DNA from: Streptomyces termitum
Lineage (GTDB): Bacteria > Actinomycetota > Actinomycetes > Streptomycetales > Streptomycetaceae
Assembly (NCBI RefSeq): GCF_014650175.1
Contig: NZ_BMUL01000003.1
Span: 248,001-312,000, forward strand
Direction: 5' to 3'
Length of the DNA stretch: 64,000 bases
Shown here one piece after another: positions 25,057 through 34,679 of this stretch. Made by a program: the position numbers and the translations under genes. Positions within the stretch are counted from its first letter, which is position 1, and every line of letters starts with the position of its first letter. The notes under the pieces were generated by a model. It saw nothing but the letters and a program-made list of their open reading frames with translations. It ran no database searches and was not told where the DNA came from.

Positions 25057-26658
25057 TCAGTGGCTGCCGGCGCCGACCTTCGGCAGGTCGCGGACCCCGG
25101 CGTCGCCGGCGTCGGCCGTGTAGTCCGCGGGGGAGGTCTCGTCGACGCCCTCGGGGGCCTTGACGGCCTTGAGGACGAAGGTGAGGACGACCGTGACGAG
25201 GACGTTGAGGACGAAGGCGGTGAGGCCGATGTAGCCGATCTCGCCGATGCCGGGGATCTCGGCGGAGGAGCCGCCGAAGTGGGCCTGCTTCGGCGTCGAC
25301 ACGTTGTAGGCGGCGATCGTGCCGTAGACCATGCCGACGGCCCAGCCGGCGAGCAGTGCCCAGCGGTGGAACCAGCGGGTGAACAGGCCGCCGACCAGCG
25401 CCGGGAAGGTCTGGAGGATCCAGATGCCGCCGAGGAGCTGGAAGTTGATGGCGACGGTCTTGTCCATGGTGAGGACGAAGACGAGCGCGCCGACCTTCAC
25501 CAGGAGCGAGACCAGCTTGGAGACCTTGGTCTCCTGGGCCGGGGTGGCGTCCTTCTTGATGAAGTCCTTGTAGATGTTGCGGGTGAAGAGGTTGGCGGCG
25601 GCGATCGACATGATCGCGGCCGGGACGAGCGCGCCGATGCCGATGGCGGCGAACGCGACGCCCGCGAACCAGTCGGGGAACATGTCCTCGAAGAGCTGCG
25701 GGATGGCGAGCTGCCCGTTCTGCACCTTGATCCCGGCGGCGATCGCCATGAAGCCGAGCAGCGCGAGCAGGCCCAGCATCAGCGAGTACAGCGGCAGGAT
25801 GGTGGTGTTGCGGCGGATGACCTCGCGGCTCCTGGACGACAGGGTGGCCGTGATGGAGTGCGGGTACATGAAGAGGGCGAGCGCCGAGCCGAGCGCGAGC
25901 GTCGCGTAGGTCCACTGCCCCGCCCCGCCGGGGACGAGCCCGCCGGTCTTGTTGGCGGTGAACTTCTCGTCGGCGGCGGCGAAGATCTCGCCGAAGCCGC
26001 CCAGCTTGATCGGGATGTAGATGATCGCGACCGCGATCACCAGGTAGATCAGGGTGTCCTTGACGAAGGCGATGAGCGCGGGCGCGCGCAGGCCGGAGGA
26101 GTACGTGTAGGCCGCGAGGACGCCGAAGGCGATCAGCAGCGGCAGGTCCTTGACGAACCAGTGGGTGTCCTCGCCGCCGCCGACGCCCATCACGTCCAGG
26201 ACGGCCTGGATGCCGACGAGCTGGAGCGCGATGTACGGCATGGTGGCGAGGATGCCGGTGACGGCGACCGCGAGGGAGAGGCCCTTGGAGCCGAAGCGGC
26301 CGCGGACGAAGTCGGAGGTGGTGACGTACCCGTGCTTGTGCGAGACCGACCACAGGCGGGGCAGGAAGGTGAAGATCAGCGGGTAGACCAGGATCGTGTA
26401 CGGGACGGCGAAGAAGCCCGCCGCGCCCGCCGCGTAGATGGCCGCCGGGACGGCGACGAAGGTGTACGCGGTGTAGAGGTCGCCGCCGAGCAGGAACCAG
26501 GTGACCCAGGTGCCGAACGAGCGGCCGCCCAGGCCCCATTCGTCCAGGCTGTTCTCGTTCTCGGCCCGCCGCCACTTCGCGGCGAGGAAGCCCATGACGG
26601 TGACGGCGAGGAAGAAGAAGACGAAGACGCAGAGCGCGACGACGTTGACGTCCTTCAT
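25057..26658 (-). CDS. Sodium:solute symporter, MctP/ActP-like monocarboxylate permease
   Basis: 533 residues with about 13 membrane spans of the SSS family. The N-terminal SLDEWGLGGRSFGTWVTWFLLGGDLYTAYTFVAVPAAIYAAG segment and the central FAAIGIGALVPAAIMSIAAANLFTRNIYKDF are typical of the MctP branch, which imports lactate, pyruvate, acetate or alanine. The acidic C-terminal tail is cytoplasmic. ATG 26658 overlaps the stop of the DUF3311 gene by 4 bases; the two-gene arrangement (small DUF3311 subunit plus symporter) is recurrent in bacteria. Confidence 0.9.
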   Translation of the reverse strand: MKDVNVVALCVFVFFFLAVTVMGFLAAKWRRAENENSLDEWGLGGRSFGTWVTWFLLGGDLYTAYTFVAVPAAIYAAGAAGFFAVPYTILVYPLIFTFLPRLWSVSHKHGYVTTSDFVRGRFGSKGLSLAVAVTGILATMPYIALQLVGIQAVLDVMGVGGGEDTHWFVKDLPLLIAFGVLAAYTYSSGLRAPALIAFVKDTLIYLVIAVAIIYIPIKLGGFGEIFAAADEKFTANKTGGLVPGGAGQWTYATLALGSALALFMYPHSITATLSSRSREVIRRNTTILPLYSLMLGLLALLGFMAIAAGIKVQNGQLAIPQLFEDMFPDWFAGVAFAAIGIGALVPAAIMSIAAANLFTRNIYKDFIKKDATPAQETKVSKLVSLLVKVGALVFVLTMDKTVAINFQLLGGIWILQTFPALVGGLFTRWFHRWALLAGWAVGMVYGTIAAYNVSTPKQAHFGGSSAEIPGIGEIGYIGLTAFVLNVLVTVVLTFVLKAVKAPEGVDETSPADYTADAGDAGVRDLPKVGAGSH

Positions 26659-26918
26659 CGTCCCTCACCCCCCTGCGCGGCGCGGCGGGCGCGCTGGTCG
26701 CGCTGCCAGAGCTTGTACGCGACGACGGTGAGCACGGTCGAGATCAGCACCCAGAGCATCTGGTACCAGTAGAAGAAGGGGATCCCGGCGAGGAGCGGTT
26801 CGGTCTTCGCGTACGAGCTCACCCACAGCATCGCGACGAACGGGGCGAGCAGGCAGAGCGCGATGACGGCCCTGACCGGTGTGACGACCGGTGGCTTGTC
26901 TGTGCTGGTTTGTGTCAT
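26655..26918 (-). CDS. DUF3311 small membrane protein, partner of the symporter
   Basis: 87 residues with two membrane spans (VIALCLLAPFVAMLWVSSY and FYWYQMLWVLISTVLTVVAYKLW), the pattern of DUF3311 proteins. These accompany SSS symporters and are thought to be small accessory subunits. The stop overlaps the symporter start. A possible promoter is TTCCGC-N17-TACATT (minus strand, -10 at 26983-26988). Confidence 0.85.
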   Translation of the reverse strand: MTQTSTDKPPVVTPVRAVIALCLLAPFVAMLWVSSYAKTEPLLAGIPFFYWYQMLWVLISTVLTVVAYKLWQRDQRARRAAQGGEGR

Positions 26919-27712
26919 GGCGGATGAAAGTCCCCTCGTTGCACACCGGTTGGCGCCGGGCGGCGCCGATTGACGCCGACGAAATGTAGGGGACCTTTTC
27001 CCGTCGCGGAACCCCTGTCCTCCTCACGGATGAACGGGGGCGCCGGTTCGGCTCAGAGCCAGCCCTCTTTCCCGGCCCGCACGCCGGCCTCGAAACGGCT
27101 GCGGGCGGAGCGCGGAGTCGCCGATGACTGGCCCCTCGTGCCCACGGCCGGGAGCACGTTCACGGCCTCGGTGACCAGATGGGCGGCGCCCTCGCCGGAG
27201 CCGGCCGAGTCCTTGCGCGGGCGCGGGGCCGCGGTGACCGTCGCGGCGATGGGCGTGGAGGGGGGATGATCCGGAAGCGCGGGCCGCGTTGCCGGGGCCG
27301 GCCGAAGACGGTTCCCTCCCTGCCGCGGACCGGGCCGGGCGGACCGCGCCTCCCGGTCGGCCGCACCCGGGCGGTCGGGCCGCCGTACGGGATCAGGTTT
27401 GAGCCATGGGCCGCCGTGAACGTCGCCGCGGGCGCGGGGAGAGGGTTTCCCTTGCGGGGCGCCTTTCCGGCCGGTGCCGATGGAATCCTGAAGAACTCCC
27501 GTCGTCCCAGGTCGGCGGGCGCCTTTTCTGTATCCGGAGTTCCCAGGTCGAACACCGCGTGGCGGATTCGGATCGATTGCTGCGTGTCGTCTTTTTTGAT
27601 CGGGATATCGATTCCCGGTCATATCTGGTCTAGTCCATCACTGTCGATGGTTCTCTTTGGTACGTTCGTGATTCCGCCGAGGGAGGGTCTCATCGGCTAT
27701 GAGGGGGAATGA
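26919..27712. other. 794-bp intergenic region
   Basis: It holds the putative symporter-operon promoter (~26983-27011) at one end and a dre-like site (27624-27639) plus the ribosome-binding site of the first secreted-protein gene at the other. Several long frames are open, but none has plausible composition or a recognisable domain. From about 27540 onward the AT content rises. The 10-mer AGGGTTTCCC occurs at 27442-27451. Confidence 0.5.
27624..27639. promoter_or_regulatory. DasR-responsive element (dre)-like site upstream of secreted-protein pair
   Basis: TCTGGTCTAGTCCATC agrees with the dre consensus ACTGGTCTAGACCACT at 12 of 16 positions and at 11 of 12 in the core TGGTCTAGACCA, as good in the core as the nagB site in this window. 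It lies 74 bases upstream of the ATG at 27713. Confidence 0.65.
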
Positions 27713-28036
27713 ATGAATTTCCGCAAGGCTGCAAGTGCTGCTCTGATGTCTGGAGTTCTGGCAGGCGGAGTGGTCATGGTGGCCGCTCCGACGGCCTCTG
27801 CCGGTATTCGGTGCACCACCGAGATCGTGGGTAGTGAGGCCGTGGCCCACTGCTACGCGAACGATGACCCGTCGGCGCTGTACTCGACATATCGAGTGGT
27901 GGCGACCTGCATCGCGGGAAACAACACCTACACGTTCAAGAAGTACGGCCCTTGGGAGGCGGTGGGGGCGCTGACGACGTCGCGAGTGAGTTGCGGCGCC
28001 AGGTACCTCTCTGTTGACTTCGAGCTTCGGAAGTAG
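27713..28036 (+). CDS. Small secreted cysteine-rich protein, paralog 1
   Basis: 107 residues with a Sec signal peptide (RKAASAALMSGVLAGGVV..., probable cleavage after ASA at residue 30) and a ~77-residue mature part with four cysteines (C34, C47, C66 and one near 93), so two disulfides are likely. The pattern YRVV-x2-CIA-x7-F-x4-GPW-x9-S-x-SC is shared with the next gene and with many Streptomyces exported proteins of unknown role. ATG 27713 follows GAGGGGG. Codon use is less GC-biased than the neighbours. A dre-like site upstream suggests DasR control. Confidence 0.8.
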   Translation: MNFRKAASAALMSGVLAGGVVMVAAPTASAGIRCTTEIVGSEAVAHCYANDDPSALYSTYRVVATCIAGNNTYTFKKYGPWEAVGALTTSRVSCGARYLSVDFELRK

Positions 28037-28046
28037 GGGGAGGGTC

Positions 28047-28370
28047 ATGGTTCGCGGCAAAAAGTGGGCAGCGGTCGGTGCGCTTTCTCTTGCCCTGGGG
28101 GCGTTCCCCGTCGGGGCGGGAACCGCCGTTGCCGATACGCCTACTGCTTCGTGCTCGAAGGAGAAGGTGAACGGATACACCGGTAGGGCCTCGTGTACCA
28201 GCCTGGGCGGGTACAAGAAGTACCGAGTGGTCGTTCCGTGTATCGCCAACTCCGGGCGGACGTTCGAGGTCTTCGGTCCTTGGATCAGCAGCGGCTGGTC
28301 GACGGCTTCCTGTTCCGGCAACGGGAGCGCGGGCGTGTACGGCTACATCGACGTGGAGCTGAGCAGCTGA
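28047..28370 (+). CDS. Small secreted cysteine-rich protein, paralog 2
   Basis: 107 residues with a signal peptide (MVRGKKWAAVGALSLALGAF..., cleavage likely near AVA/DTP at ~29) and four cysteines (C36, C50, C65, C89). It shares the YRVV-x2-CIAN...FGPW...SC...VDVEL pattern with the preceding protein at matching spacings, so the two are tandem duplicates that have diverged strongly. ATG 28047 follows GGGGGAGG, 10 bases after the first stop, so the pair is one transcript. Function unknown. Confidence 0.8.
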   Translation: MVRGKKWAAVGALSLALGAFPVGAGTAVADTPTASCSKEKVNGYTGRASCTSLGGYKKYRVVVPCIANSGRTFEVFGPWISSGWSTASCSGNGSAGVYGYIDVELSS

Positions 28371-28392
28371 GCCGACCTGGCTGCGAGGGGTG

Positions 28393-28421
28393 AAGGAGGC
28401 CGCCGATCCGGCGGCCTCCTT
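28393..28421 (+). terminator. Terminator after the secreted-protein pair
   Basis: A 13-bp perfect stem AAGGAGGCCGCCG/CGGCGGCCTCCTT with a 3-base loop, followed by TTC. Confidence 0.85.
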
Positions 28422-28778
28422 TCGCGCTGGACGGACGTTGACCGGTGAGTCGATCTCGTGCGTGGGCGGGCGGCGGTGTGCCGGCCGCTTGCGGGTCGGA
28501 CGACGGGGCCGGGCGGCGGTCGGTGGGGAGGGGAAACCCTCGCGGTTCACGCTCTCGACGCGCGACGCCGCAGGTGGGCGCCGCGCGGAACGGAACCCGA
28601 AGGGTTTCCCGTCCACGAGCCGGTGGCAAGGGCAAGGGCGACCCGTGAAGTCACGGGCACCCGACCGGTCACGCGGCCGTACGCCGCTCGGCGGGCCGCC
28701 GTCCCGCGGACGGGTGGCCGAACCGGCGGCCGGGCGGGGAGTCGGACCTCAGGGCGATGCCGTGCCCCGCCCTCACCG
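28422..28778. other. Intergenic region between convergent genes, no gene seen
   Basis: The region separates the secreted-protein pair from dasR. I see no coding frame worth keeping. The 10-mer GGGAAACCCT occurs at 28531-28540 inside a GAGGG-GAAA-CCCTC hairpin, and its complement AGGGTTTCCC at 28601-28610. Confidence 0.4.
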
Positions 28779-29639
<861 letters not shown>

Positions 29640-29697
29640 TCAGGTGTCGGTCCGGTAACGGACGCGACTGCCCTTCTTATACACCCTTGACACCCCC

Positions 29698-29713
29698 AAA
29701 GGTCTAGGCCAAG
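29698..29713. promoter_or_regulatory. dre site 1 upstream of dasA
   Basis: AAAGGTCTAGGCCAAG keeps the GGTCTAG-CC-A core of the DasR operator. It begins five bases after TTGACA (29687-29692), a probable -35 of dasA, so bound DasR would exclude polymerase. Confidence 0.8.
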
Positions 29714-29721
29714 CTCCGGGT

Positions 29722-29737
29722 ACTGGTCTAAACCATT
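29722..29737. promoter_or_regulatory. dre site 2 upstream of dasA
   Basis: ACTGGTCTAAACCATT matches the dre consensus ACTGGTCTAGACCACT at 14 of 16 positions, the best site in the window; centre 24 bases from site 1. Confidence 0.92.
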
Positions 29738-29825
29738 TAAGGCCAGGTCCCAGCCCCACGAGCACTACCTGACGTATGTCTTCGCGCGGTGGGCAGGGGT
29801 TGCAGGCATCCCTGAGGAGGGTGGC

Positions 29826-31112
29826 GTGAAGCGCAAGCTCATCGCGGCGATCGGCGTCGCGGGCATGATGGTTTCTATCGCGGCGTGCGGGGGGTCCGAC
29901 ACGGCCGACAAGTCCGGCGGCAAGGCCGGCGCGGACGTCAAGGAGATCACCGTCTGGCTGACGGTCGACGCTCAGAACAACTGGCCCGAACTGGTCAAGG
30001 CTGCCGACGACGCGGTGACCAAGAAGCACCCGGGCATCAAGATCAACCACGAGTACTACGGCTGGCCGGACAAGAACACCAAGCTTGACGCGGTGCTCGC
30101 CACGGACAAGGCCCCGGATGTTGTCGAAATGGGCAACACCGAGATGATCAGCTACATGGCCAAGGGTGCCTTCGCCGAGGTCGACGCGTCGAAGTTCGAG
30201 AACTCCGACAAGTGGCTCGACGCCCTCAAGGACTCGGTCACCTACAACGGCAAGACCTACGGCGTCCCCTACTACGCCGGTGGCCGTGTCGGCACCTGGC
30301 GCAAGGACATCGCCGCCGAGGCGGGCGTCAAGGCCGCCCCGAAGACCTGGGCCGAGCTGACCGCCGCCCTCGACGCCATCCAGGAGAAGAAGGGCGACAA
30401 GTTCAGCGCCTGGTACCAGCCGTCGCCCGACTGGTACGCCGCGATGTCCTTCGTCTTCGACGCCGGCGGCTCCATCGCCAAGCAGGACGGCGAGACCTGG
30501 AAGGCCAACCTGTCCTCGCCGGAGTCCCTCAAGGGCCTCAACGAGTACAAGGGCATCCTCGACAAGTACATGCACGGCGACAAGACGAAGGACGAGTCCG
30601 ACCGTCCCGTCGTCTTCGGCCAGGGCAAGTCCGCGACGATCTTCGCCGCCGGCTGGGAAGGCGCCACCGCGGCCGACCCGAAGAGCGACAAGGTCGGCGG
30701 GCTGAAGGACAAGCTCGAGAACTTCGTGATGCCCGGCCCGTCCGGCAAGCCCCTCCCGGTCTTCCTCGGCGGCTCGGACCTGGCCATCCCGGTCAAGTCC
30801 AAGGCGCAGGACGTCGCCGCCGAGTGGATCGCCGCCTTCACCGGCGCCGAGGGCCAGAAGGGCCTCATCGGCAAGGGCAACCTGCCGAACAACAAGGCCG
30901 ACCTCGCCCCGCTGAAGAACGACCCGGCCACCGCCGTCCCGGCGACCGCGGCCGAGCTGAGCTACTTCGTCCCGACCGCTCCGGGCTGGGGTCAGGTCGA
31001 GAAGGCGCAGATCCTCAAGACGATGCTCATCGACATCGCCAAGGGCAAGTCCGTCGAGGAGGCCGCGAAGGCCGCCGACACCGCGATCGACAAGGTCATC
31101 AACACCAAGTGA
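29826..31112 (+). CDS. dasA: Chitobiose-binding lipoprotein DasA
   Basis: 428 residues. A lipoprotein signal ends in the lipobox SIAAC (lipidated Cys21), and the rest is a family 1 extracellular sugar-binding fold. It is the substrate-binding component of the DasABC importer for N,N'-diacetylchitobiose, a chitin breakdown product; the ATPase is expected to be MsiK, encoded elsewhere. GTG 29826 has GAGGAGG at 29814-29820. Two dre sites lie upstream. A hairpin between dasA and dasB may make dasA the most abundant product. Confidence 0.95.
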   Translation: MKRKLIAAIGVAGMMVSIAACGGSDTADKSGGKAGADVKEITVWLTVDAQNNWPELVKAADDAVTKKHPGIKINHEYYGWPDKNTKLDAVLATDKAPDVVEMGNTEMISYMAKGAFAEVDASKFENSDKWLDALKDSVTYNGKTYGVPYYAGGRVGTWRKDIAAEAGVKAAPKTWAELTAALDAIQEKKGDKFSAWYQPSPDWYAAMSFVFDAGGSIAKQDGETWKANLSSPESLKGLNEYKGILDKYMHGDKTKDESDRPVVFGQGKSATIFAAGWEGATAADPKSDKVGGLKDKLENFVMPGPSGKPLPVFLGGSDLAIPVKSKAQDVAAEWIAAFTGAEGQKGLIGKGNLPNNKADLAPLKNDPATAVPATAAELSYFVPTAPGWGQVEKAQILKTMLIDIAKGKSVEEAAKAADTAIDKVINTK

Positions 31113-31118
31113 CCGACG

Positions 31119-31149
31119 GGCAGGGCCCCGCACCGCGCGGGGCCCTGCC
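31119..31149 (+). terminator. Intra-operon hairpin between dasA and dasB
   Basis: A 13-bp perfect stem GGCAGGGCCCCGC/GCGGGGCCCTGCC, seven bases after the dasA stop. It probably ends or stabilises part of the dasA transcripts so that the binding protein exceeds the permeases. Confidence 0.7.
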
Positions 31150-31186
31150 GCCCGCATGCACGAGAGGGATCGCTGAGGAGCACGGG

Positions 31187-32179
31187 ATGAGTGCCGCAGA
31201 CACAACCACCGCGAAGGTGCCGCCGGTGCGGCAATCGCCACCCCCCGGCTCCGCAGCCGGTGCCCCGGGGAAGCCCGGCAAGAAGCCCAACAGCGGGGCG
31301 GGCGTCCCATGGCTGCTTCTCGCGCCATGCCTCCTCGTCCTGGTTCTGGTGCTCGGCTATCCGCTGGTCCGACTGGTCGTTCTTTCGTTCCAGAAGTTCG
31401 GCCAGCCCCAGCTGTGGGGCTTCCAGGAGCCGGAGTCGGCCGGTTTCGACAACTTCGCCACCGTCCTCGGCGACAGCGAGTTCTGGGCCGTCGTCCTGCG
31501 CACGGTGATTTTCGCAGCCGGCGCCGTGATCGTCACCATGGTCCTCGGCATGCTGATCGCCCTCCTGCTCCAGCGCGTCTCGGGCTGGGTCAAGGCGCTG
31601 ATCAACATCGTGCTCGTGGCGAGCTGGGGCATGCCCATCATCGTCGCCACCGCCATCTTCAAGTGGCTGTTCGATGCCGACTACGGAGTGCTGAACTGGC
31701 TGCTCAGCCGGATACCCGGCGTTGACATGATCGGCCACAACTGGTTCGCCAGTGGTCCGCAGGGCCTCGCGGTGATCATGCTGCTCGTCGTCTGGGGTGC
31801 GGTGCCCTTCGTGGTGATCACCCTGAGCGCCGGCCTCACCCAGGTCCCCAAGGAGCTCGAAGAGGCCGCCCGTCTGGACGGAGCCGGCGCCTGGGGCGTC
31901 TTCCGCTTCGTCACCCTGCCCATCCTCAAGCCCATCATCGTCATGCTGACCACGCTGTCGGTGATCTGGGACATGGGCGTCTTCCCGCAGGTCTACGTGA
32001 TGCGCAACGGCCACCCCGAGGCCGAGTTCCAGCTCCTCACCACGTACTCCTTCGACCGGGCGTTCGTCGTCAACGACTACGGCACCGGCTCCGCGATCGC
32101 GCTCGTCACGGTCCTGCTGCTGCTCGGCGTCGTCGCCGTCTACATGCGCCAGATGCTCAAGATCGGAGACGTGGAGTGA
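31187..32179 (+). CDS. dasB: Chitobiose ABC transporter permease DasB
   Basis: 330 residues; a ~35-residue Pro/Gly-rich cytoplasmic head and six membrane spans of the MalF/UgpA class. The EAA loop that contacts the ATPase is EEAARLDGAGAWGVFRFVTLP (~225). ATG 31187 is preceded by GAGGAG. Its stop overlaps the dasC GTG by 4 bases, so both permeases are made together. Confidence 0.94.
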   Translation: MSAADTTTAKVPPVRQSPPPGSAAGAPGKPGKKPNSGAGVPWLLLAPCLLVLVLVLGYPLVRLVVLSFQKFGQPQLWGFQEPESAGFDNFATVLGDSEFWAVVLRTVIFAAGAVIVTMVLGMLIALLLQRVSGWVKALINIVLVASWGMPIIVATAIFKWLFDADYGVLNWLLSRIPGVDMIGHNWFASGPQGLAVIMLLVVWGAVPFVVITLSAGLTQVPKELEEAARLDGAGAWGVFRFVTLPILKPIIVMLTTLSVIWDMGVFPQVYVMRNGHPEAEFQLLTTYSFDRAFVVNDYGTGSAIALVTVLLLLGVVAVYMRQMLKIGDVE

Positions 32180-33054
32180 GCGCCGCCAACGCCACGGCAG
32201 CCCCGGCCAAATCGCCGGCCCCGACCGCAACCCGCCGCCGCAAGTCCAAGCTCGGCTGGAACCTCCTCGGCCTGCTCGTCGTCCTCACGGCCGGTTTCCC
32301 GGTCTACTGGATGCTCAACACGGCCTTCAAGCCGGCCAAGGACGCGATCGACCCGGACCCGCACTTCTTCCCGTCGACCTTCACGCTCGAGAACTTCAAG
32401 CGTGCCCTCGACATCGCGGACTTCTGGGGCCCGGTCCTCCGCAGCCTCTCCGTCTCGCTCGTCGTGGTCGTCATCGGCATCGCGGTCGGCCTTCTCGCCG
32501 CCCTCGCGATCTCCCGCTTCGCCTTCCGCGGCCGCAAGATCGTGATCGTCGGCATCCTCGCGGTCCAGATGGTGCCGCTGGTCGCCATGATCATCCCGGT
32601 CTTCCTGCTCCTCAACGACCTCGGGCAGTACGACAAGCTCAGCGGTCTGATCATCACCTATCTGACCTTCATCCTCCCCTTTACGGTGTGGACGCTGCGT
32701 GGCTTCATCGTCAACATCCCCAAGGAACTGGAGGAAGCGGCCATGGTCGACGGCTGCACCCGCTCCGGCGCCTTCATCAGGGTTGTCTTCCCGCTGCTCG
32801 CGCCGGGCATGGTGGCCACTTCGGTCTACGGCTTCATCCAGGCGTGGAACGAGTACCTCTACGCCCTGATGCTGATGAGCCAGCCGAACCAGACGGCCAC
32901 CGTCTGGCTCAGCAACTTCATCACCAAGAACGGCACCGAGTACGCCCCGATGATGGCCGGTTCCACCATGATGGCCGTCCCCATCGTGATCCTCTTCCTG
33001 ATCGTCCAGCGCAAGATGGCCGCAGGTCTGACCGCCGGCGCGGTGAAGGGATAA
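32176..33054 (+). CDS. dasC: Chitobiose ABC transporter permease DasC
   Basis: 292 residues, MalG/UgpE class, with six spans and the EAA motif EEAAMVDGCTRSGAFIRVVFP (~190). The GTG start overlaps the dasB stop. It forms the translocation pore with DasB and uses a shared ATPase. dasD follows after seven bases. Confidence 0.94.
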   Translation: MSAANATAAPAKSPAPTATRRRKSKLGWNLLGLLVVLTAGFPVYWMLNTAFKPAKDAIDPDPHFFPSTFTLENFKRALDIADFWGPVLRSLSVSLVVVVIGIAVGLLAALAISRFAFRGRKIVIVGILAVQMVPLVAMIIPVFLLLNDLGQYDKLSGLIITYLTFILPFTVWTLRGFIVNIPKELEEAAMVDGCTRSGAFIRVVFPLLAPGMVATSVYGFIQAWNEYLYALMLMSQPNQTATVWLSNFITKNGTEYAPMMAGSTMMAVPIVILFLIVQRKMAAGLTAGAVKG

Positions 33055-33061
33055 CGGCGCC

Positions 33062-34588
33062 ATGACCACACTCGTACACGCCACGGACACCCTGACCCGT
33101 GACGCGCTCACGGTGCTCCAGCCCGGCTTCGAGGGCACCACCGCCCCCGACTGGCTGCTCCGCCGGATCGGCGAGGGCCTGTCCTCCGTCGGCCTCTTCG
33201 GCCGGAACGTCGCCGGTCCCGAGCAGCTCTCCCGCCTCACCGCGCAGCTGCGCGCCGAGCGGGAGGACGTCCTCGTCGCCATCGACGAGGAGGGCGGCGA
33301 CGTCACCCGCCTGGAGGTCAACGAGGGCTCGTCCTTCCCGGGCAACTACGCCCTGGGCCGGGTCGACGACGTCGAGCTGACCCGGGCCGTCGCCCGCGAG
33401 CTCGGCCGCCGGCTCATCGCCTGCGGCATCGACCTCAACTGGGCCCCCTCGGCGGACGTGAACTCCAACGTCGAGAACCCGGTCATCGGGGTCCGCTCCT
33501 TCGGCCCCGACCCCGACCTGGTCGCCCGGCACACCGTGGCGTACGTGGACGGCCTCCAGGGCGTCGGCGTGGCGGCCTGCACCAAGCACTTCCCCGGGCA
33601 CGGCGACACCAACGTCGACTCGCACGACGCGCTGCCCCGGATCGATGTGGACCTCGCCACACTGCACGCCCGTGAGCTGGTGCCTTTCCGTGCGGCCATC
33701 GCCGCGGGTACCAAAGCGGTCATGAGTGCGCATATCCTTCTGTCCGCGCTCGACACCCGCCACCCGGCCACCCTGAGCCCGCAGATCCTCACCGGTCTGC
33801 TCCGCCAGGAGCTGGGCTTCGAGGGGCTGATCGTCACCGACGGCATGGAGATGCAGGCCGTCGCGGCGACGTACGGCATCGAGCGCGGATCCGTCCTCGC
33901 GATCGCGGCGGGCGCCGACGCCATCTGCGTCGGCGGCGGCCTGTGCGACGAGGGCACCGTACTGCAGCTGCGCGACGCGCTGGTCGACGCGGTACGGACC
34001 GGTGAACTGCCCGAGGAGCGGCTGGCCGACGCCGCGGCGCGCGTGCGCGCCCTGGCGGCCTGGACCCAGGCGCACCGGGCGAGGGGGGCCGGATCGGCGT
34101 CGGGCGCGGCAGTGCAGGAGGGGACCGCGCCCGGCGCCGACATCGGACTCGTGGCGGCCCGCCGGGCCCTGCGGATCACCAAGGGCGCCGGGGTCTACAC
34201 CCCGGTCTCCGGGGCGCCGTTCGTCGCCTCCTTCACTCCGGTCGCCAACTTCGCGGTCGGCGACGAGACCCCCTGGGGCATCGCCGCCGAGCTGGACCGG
34301 CTGCTGCCGGGCACGGAGACGGGCTCCTTCGGCGAGGACGCCGGGGCGGACTCGGCGCTCAAGGCGGCGGGGGAGCGGCGGATCGTCGCGGTCGTCCGCG
34401 ACCTGCACCGCCACCCGTGGATGACCGCGGCCGTGGACGCCCTGGTGGCGGCCCGCCCGGACACCGTGGTGGTCGAGATGGGTCTGAACGAGGCGGAGCC
34501 GCGGGGTGCCCTGCACATCGCGACGCACGGCGCCGCCCGCGTCTGCGGCCGGGCGGCCGCCGAGGCCGTGGCCGGCACCGGCGCCTGA
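33062..34588 (+). CDS. dasD: Glycoside hydrolase family 3 beta-N-acetylglucosaminidase DasD
   Basis: 508 residues with a GH3 TIM barrel containing the signature KHFPGHGDTNVDSH (~180, catalytic His/Asp pair of NagZ-like enzymes) and the nucleophile region IVTDGMEMQA (~263), followed by a second alpha/beta domain. There is no signal peptide, so it should split imported chitobiose to N-acetylglucosamine in the cytoplasm. It is the last gene of dasABCD; a 24-bp hairpin follows. Confidence 0.93.
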   Translation: MTTLVHATDTLTRDALTVLQPGFEGTTAPDWLLRRIGEGLSSVGLFGRNVAGPEQLSRLTAQLRAEREDVLVAIDEEGGDVTRLEVNEGSSFPGNYALGRVDDVELTRAVARELGRRLIACGIDLNWAPSADVNSNVENPVIGVRSFGPDPDLVARHTVAYVDGLQGVGVAACTKHFPGHGDTNVDSHDALPRIDVDLATLHARELVPFRAAIAAGTKAVMSAHILLSALDTRHPATLSPQILTGLLRQELGFEGLIVTDGMEMQAVAATYGIERGSVLAIAAGADAICVGGGLCDEGTVLQLRDALVDAVRTGELPEERLADAAARVRALAAWTQAHRARGAGSASGAAVQEGTAPGADIGLVAARRALRITKGAGVYTPVSGAPFVASFTPVANFAVGDETPWGIAAELDRLLPGTETGSFGEDAGADSALKAAGERRIVAVVRDLHRHPWMTAAVDALVAARPDTVVVEMGLNEAEPRGALHIATHGAARVCGRAAAEAVAGTGA

Positions 34589-34602
34589 CGGACCCGACGG
34601 GC

Positions 34603-34654
34603 ACGCGGAAGGGGCCCGGCACCTGGAACTCCAGGTGCCGGGCCCCTTCCGCGT
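34603..34654. terminator. Bidirectional terminator between dasD and nagB
   Basis: A 24-bp perfect stem (34603-34626 with 34631-34654) with an AACT loop, between the convergent stops; the strongest hairpin in the window. Confidence 0.92.
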
Positions 34655-34679
34655 CGCCGTGCGGGAGGCGCGCCGGGTG

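Noticed and set aside
27053..27622. Possible genes in the 26919-27712 gap on either strand
   Set aside because: All have Arg/Pro/Gly-rich shadow composition, no ribosome-binding site and no recognisable domain.
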